Source: Streptomyces longwoodensis (GTDB lineage: Bacteria; Actinomycetota; Actinomycetes; Streptomycetales; Streptomycetaceae). Taken from it: a DNA stretch of 64,000 bases. Every line of letters begins with the position of its first letter. Within the stretch, counting starts at the first letter, position 1. Location of the stretch: the NCBI RefSeq assembly GCF_001514125.1, contig NZ_KQ948566.1:20802-84801 (forward strand), in the 5' to 3' direction. Positions 61,290 to 64,000 of this stretch are shown here, in pieces. The notes beneath the pieces were generated by a model that was not told the DNA's origin, made no database searches, and saw only the letters and a program-made list of their open reading frames with translations. The position numbers and the translations under genes are program-made.

Positions 61290-62714
61290 ATGCCCGAAAT
61301 ATCCCGTCGTTCCTTCGGTGGTCTCGTCGGCGGCGGCGCCGTGACCGCGGTCGCCGGTGCGTCCGGCAGCGCCGAGGCGGCCCCCGCATCCGCACCCACC
61401 GCCCCCTCCGCCGCCGAGCGTCCGTTCCGGGCACGCCGCTCCGGGGGATCTGGAAAGCGGCCCAACTTCCTGTTCATCCTGGGGGACGACCTGGGCTGGG
61501 CGGACCTGTCGTCGTACGGCGCGCCGCACATCAGGACGCCGCACCTGGACCGGCTCGCCGCGCAGGGCGTGCGGTTCACCCAGGCCTACTCCGGCTCGGC
61601 GACCTGCTCCCCCACCCGCTTCAGCCTGTACACCGGGCGCTATCCGGGGCGCACCCCGGGCGGGCTCGCCGAGCCCATCGGCAACCGCACGCAGGGACTC
61701 GACCCGAACCACCCGACCCTGGCCTCCCTGCTGAAGCAGGCCGGCTACGCCACCGCCCTGATCGGCAAGTGGCACTGCGGCTGGCTGCCCGACCACAGCC
61801 CCACCAAGTCGGGTTGGGACGAGTTCTTCGGCAACTTCGGCGGCGCGCTGGAGTACTTCTCCAAGCTCGGCCAGCTCGGCGACTACGACCTGTACGAGGG
61901 CGACGCCGAGTACAAGGACCTGCGGTACTACACGACCGTCCTGACCGAGCGGGCCGTGGAGTACGTCGGGCGCGAACACCACCAGCCGTGGCTGCTCAAC
62001 CTGAACTTCACCACTCCGCACTGGCCGTGGCTCGGCGAGGACGACGAGGAGACCGGCGCCGAGATCGCCGCGAAGGTCCGCTCCGGCAACGTCCTGGGCG
62101 CCCTGCTGCACAACGACGGCGGTTCGGTGCGGAAGTACCAGGAGATGGTCGAGAACCTCGACGCCTCCGTCGGCAAGGTGCTCGACGCGCTCAGGCGCTC
62201 CGGCCAGGAGCACAACACGGTGGTCGTGTTCGCCAGCGACAACGGCGGCGAGCGCTTCTCCTACCTGTGGCCGCTCAGGGGCGGCAAGTCGGAGCTGCTG
62301 GAGGGCGGCATCCGGGTCCCGACCGTCCTGCGCTGGCCCGCCCGGGTGGACGGCCACCAGGTGAGCCACGAGCCGGTCTTCTCCCCGGACTGGACGGCCA
62401 CCCTGCTGGAGCTGGGAGGCGCCCGCCCCGCCCCCACCCACCCGCTCGACGGACACAGCCTGGCCGGCTACCTGCTGCGCGGCGAGGAACTGCCCGAACG
62501 CGACCTGTTCTGGCGGGTGCGCGGCAACCGGGCCCTGCGGCGGGGCGACTGGAAGTACTACCAGGACTCGGCCGGCAAGGACCACCTGTACGACCTGTCC
62601 CGGGACCAGCGCGAACAGGCCGACCACGCGACGGGCCGGCCCGAGCTCCTCGCCGAGCTGAAGGCCGCGTGGGAGCGGACCGCGGGGAGCCTGCTGCCGT
62701 ACCCCGCCAGCTGA
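61290..62714 (+). CDS. Tat-exported arylsulfatase-type sulfatase, 474 aa
   Basis: The protein starts with a twin-arginine signal (SRRSFGGLVGGG) and an Ala-rich cleavage region. The sulfatase domain has the metal-binding start FILGDDLGWADLSSYG, the formylglycine signature C106-S-P-T-R110 followed by FSLYTGRYPG, GKWHCGW, and the later metal/His region FASDNGGE. Cys106 must be converted to formylglycine by a separate enzyme, not in this window. The enzyme releases sulfate from sulfate esters outside the cell. The ATG at 61290 follows GAGGA. A cysteine-type leader peptide upstream supports a role in sulfur supply. Confidence 0.9.
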   Translation: MPEISRRSFGGLVGGGAVTAVAGASGSAEAAPASAPTAPSAAERPFRARRSGGSGKRPNFLFILGDDLGWADLSSYGAPHIRTPHLDRLAAQGVRFTQAYSGSATCSPTRFSLYTGRYPGRTPGGLAEPIGNRTQGLDPNHPTLASLLKQAGYATALIGKWHCGWLPDHSPTKSGWDEFFGNFGGALEYFSKLGQLGDYDLYEGDAEYKDLRYYTTVLTERAVEYVGREHHQPWLLNLNFTTPHWPWLGEDDEETGAEIAAKVRSGNVLGALLHNDGGSVRKYQEMVENLDASVGKVLDALRRSGQEHNTVVVFASDNGGERFSYLWPLRGGKSELLEGGIRVPTVLRWPARVDGHQVSHEPVFSPDWTATLLELGGARPAPTHPLDGHSLAGYLLRGEELPERDLFWRVRGNRALRRGDWKYYQDSAGKDHLYDLSRDQREQADHATGRPELLAELKAAWERTAGSLLPYPAS

Positions 62715-62795
62715 CCGGCTGACCCCCTGGGGCCTCAGCGCGGGCTCCCTGCGACCAACATCGAGTTTTCCCTGTTCCCGGTCCCCGTCACGTCC

Positions 62796-62825
62796 TGCTG
62801 ACGTACAGTGAACGGTACGTCAGCA
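62796..62825 (+). promoter_or_regulatory. Perfect 11-bp inverted repeat upstream of a small two-gene unit
   Basis: TGCTGACGTAC (62796-62806) and GTACGTCAGCA (62815-62825) are exact inverted copies around 8 bases. The repeat lies 36 bases before the GTG at 62862 and overlaps the expected -35 of a promoter with TAGAAG (62835-62840) as -10. It is an operator candidate for self-regulation; alternatively it terminates the sulfatase gene 80 bases upstream. Confidence 0.6.
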
Positions 62826-62861
62826 AGGGTTCGGTAGAAGCGAGTTGCGCGGGAGCCGCAG

Positions 62862-63140
62862 GTGAACGTGAGTGACGAGTGTCCGCGGCAGGGCAGCGGC
62901 GAAATGGAGCCGATCCCGCGGACCATCGCCGCTGTCGCCGACGCGCTTCCCCCCGCCCGGCGCCACGAGTTCCACGCCGCGGTGAGCAGCGCCCGACAAG
63001 GACCCGAACGGGACGCTGCACTGACGACGTGGTGGCTCGAAGCACTGTTCGAGAGGGTGCCGGGACGGGACCAGCGCTTGGACGACACCGTCGCAGGCGT
63101 GGGACTCGTCGAGCTCGAACCGGAGACGCAGGAGCGGTGA
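62862..63140 (+). CDS. Small acidic protein, putative antitoxin, 92 aa
   Basis: I do not recognise a firm family; parts (RTIAAVADALPPARRHEFHAAV) resemble short actinomycete proteins that precede small toxins. It is acidic overall, with a helical core and an acidic tail (ELEPETQER). The start is GTG, preceded by GGGAG at an ideal distance. Its stop overlaps the next gene's GTG by four bases (GTGA at 63137), the classic layout of an antitoxin-toxin pair. A perfect 11-bp inverted repeat upstream suits autoregulation. The antitoxin role is inferred from layout. Confidence 0.6.
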   Translation: MNVSDECPRQGSGEMEPIPRTIAAVADALPPARRHEFHAAVSSARQGPERDAALTTWWLEALFERVPGRDQRLDDTVAGVGLVELEPETQER

Positions 63141-63448
63141 ATCCGGGATCCAAGGGCTGGACCGCGGTCACGCAGGTCACCGCGTCCAAAGTACTCAGTC
63201 AGATGCGCGCATCCGGATTCGTGGACCTGCACGACAATGTCGTTCGCTTCCTGCGCGCCCTGGCCCTGGAGGTCGGCAGTGCGGTCGCGTCCGGGAAGCC
63301 GCCGCCCGGGCTGCCCATGACCATCCGGGGGGTCACTTGGTACAGCATGGCGGTGTCCAACGATCCCGTGTTCTTCAACTACAGCATTTATCCCGGTGAC
63401 TTGCAGATCAGAGTGTGCGATCTGATCTGGGTGACCACGATCGAATAG
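63137..63448 (+). CDS. Small protein, putative RelE-like toxin, 103 aa
   Basis: The frame starts with GTG overlapping the preceding stop, with GGAG nearby. The protein has an N-terminal helical part (DNVVRFLRALALEVGSAVASG) and a C-terminal run of strands (GVTWYSMAVSND, VFFNYSIYPGDLQIRV), a helix-then-sheet order seen in RelE/ParE-size toxins, but no catalytic motif can be named. It is translationally coupled to the acidic protein upstream. The stop codon lies inside an 18-bp tandem repeat array, so the last residues are encoded by the first repeat copy. Confidence 0.6.
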   Translation: MNPGSKGWTAVTQVTASKVLSQMRASGFVDLHDNVVRFLRALALEVGSAVASGKPPPGLPMTIRGVTWYSMAVSNDPVFFNYSIYPGDLQIRVCDLIWVTTIE

Positions 63449-63491
63449 CTGTCATCGATCGAATAGCTGTCATCGATCGAAGAGCTGTCGT
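63438..63491. repeat. 18-bp tandem repeat, three copies, over the stop codon
   Basis: The unit CGATCGAATAGCTGTCAT occurs exactly at 63438-63455 and 63456-63473, then with two changes at 63474-63491. Each copy contains the palindrome CGATCG. The TAG in the first copy is the stop of the upstream gene. The array lies between that gene and the convergent LysR gene. Confidence 0.9.
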
Positions 63492-63511
63492 CGGGAGGGA
63501 CACGCCCGCCC

Positions 63512-64000
63512 TCACGAGGTGAACGCTCGCCGGCAGTGCGCGAGCAGTTCACGCATCCCCGGGCTGAGTGTCTTCTTCCAGACCAGGGCGAGCAGTGCGG
63601 GTGTCTCGACGTCCTCGATGGTGCGGGCGGTGAGACGGTCGCGGTGCTGCGCGGCCATGGAGTCGGTGAGGACGGCGACGGCGAGCCCGCGGGCGGCGAG
63701 GCCGGCGATGGCGTCCGCGGCGCTGGCCTGCAGCGTGATCGCGGGGCGAAGGCTCCCCGCGGCGCAGGCCTGGTCGAGTACCGTGCGCAGGCCGGTGCCT
63801 GGCGGCATGCACACGATCGGGTAGGCGATCAGGTCGCGCAGGGTGACCCGCCGACGGGTCGCCAAGGGATGCCCGGCCGGGACCGCCGCGACGAGCCGCT
63901 CGCTGATGAGGGTGAGCGCGTCCAGCCCGTCGGGGGTGTCGGCTGCCGCCCCGACGAGTGCCAGGTCGACGGCGCCGGTGCGGACCCCGTCGACGAGCCG
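63512..64000 (-). CDS. LysR-family regulator, C-terminal part, cut by the window edge
   Basis: The frame is open to the last base, so the N-terminal helix-turn-helix domain lies beyond the window. What is visible is the LysR effector-binding domain: VDLALVGAAADTPDGL, RLVAAVPAGHPLA, then LIAYPIVCMPPGTGLR, AIAGLAARGLAVAVLTDSM and LVWKKTLSPGMRELL. These are typical of LysR substrate-binding domains. The effector and targets cannot be told; LysR proteins often control a divergent neighbour, which would lie outside this window. Confidence 0.85.
   Translation of the reverse strand, partial: RLVDGVRTGAVDLALVGAAADTPDGLDALTLISERLVAAVPAGHPLATRRRVTLRDLIAYPIVCMPPGTGLRTVLDQACAAGSLRPAITLQASAADAIAGLAARGLAVAVLTDSMAAQHRDRLTARTIEDVETPALLALVWKKTLSPGMRELLAHCRRAFTS

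Overview
The window is very GC-rich, with codon third positions almost all G or C, twin-arginine and lipobox exports, frequent GTG starts, and gene families typical of actinomycetes. It most likely comes from Streptomyces or a close relative; that is inference from sequence style, not a database match.

Layout. 1-9,950 holds ordinary small genes: two alpha/beta hydrolases, two DHFR-fold reductases, a HAD phosphatase, an aromatic-ring FAD monooxygenase, an L,D-transpeptidase-like lipoprotein, an antitoxin/Fic-Doc toxin pair, a YdcF-type membrane protein, a frameshifted VOC gene and a GNAT acetyltransferase. About 10,044-52,209 is one minus-strand biosynthetic operon in the order P450, stand-alone penicillin-binding-protein-type thioesterase, two giant NRPS genes (6,245 and 6,656 aa), and an MbtH-like protein. 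It closes with a perfect 15-bp hairpin. After a 1.3-kb gene-poor stretch come an Imm49-like gene, an AraC regulator, a secreted SGNH hydrolase, a BtuFCD-type transporter under a cobalamin riboswitch, a sulfatase preceded by a cysteine-containing leader peptide, a small toxin-antitoxin-like pair, and a LysR regulator cut by the window edge.

The NRPS system. I read ten modules: A-T / C-A-T-E / C-A-T-E / C-A-T-E / C-A-T on the first protein and C-A-T-E / C-A-T / C-A-T-E / C-A-T / C-A-T-E on the second. No thioesterase domain is present in either protein. The line starts with a bare A-T module, giving a free N-terminus, and ends with an epimerase, giving a D-residue. The neighbouring stand-alone serine hydrolase has SxxK, YxN and HxG motifs and no signal peptide, as in the SurE family that cyclises such peptides head to tail. 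The prediction is a cyclic decapeptide with D-residues at positions 2, 3, 4, 6, 8 and 10, Thr at 7 (a strong code match), probably Val at 9, a basic residue at 6, and a possible P450 oxidation. Most other specificity codes are not firmly assignable.

Regulation is unusually readable here: a B12 riboswitch, a cysteine-type leader peptide with a pyrimidine-rich anti-SD tract, a probably leaderless antitoxin with paired GGTACC operators, and several perfect inverted repeats at gene borders.
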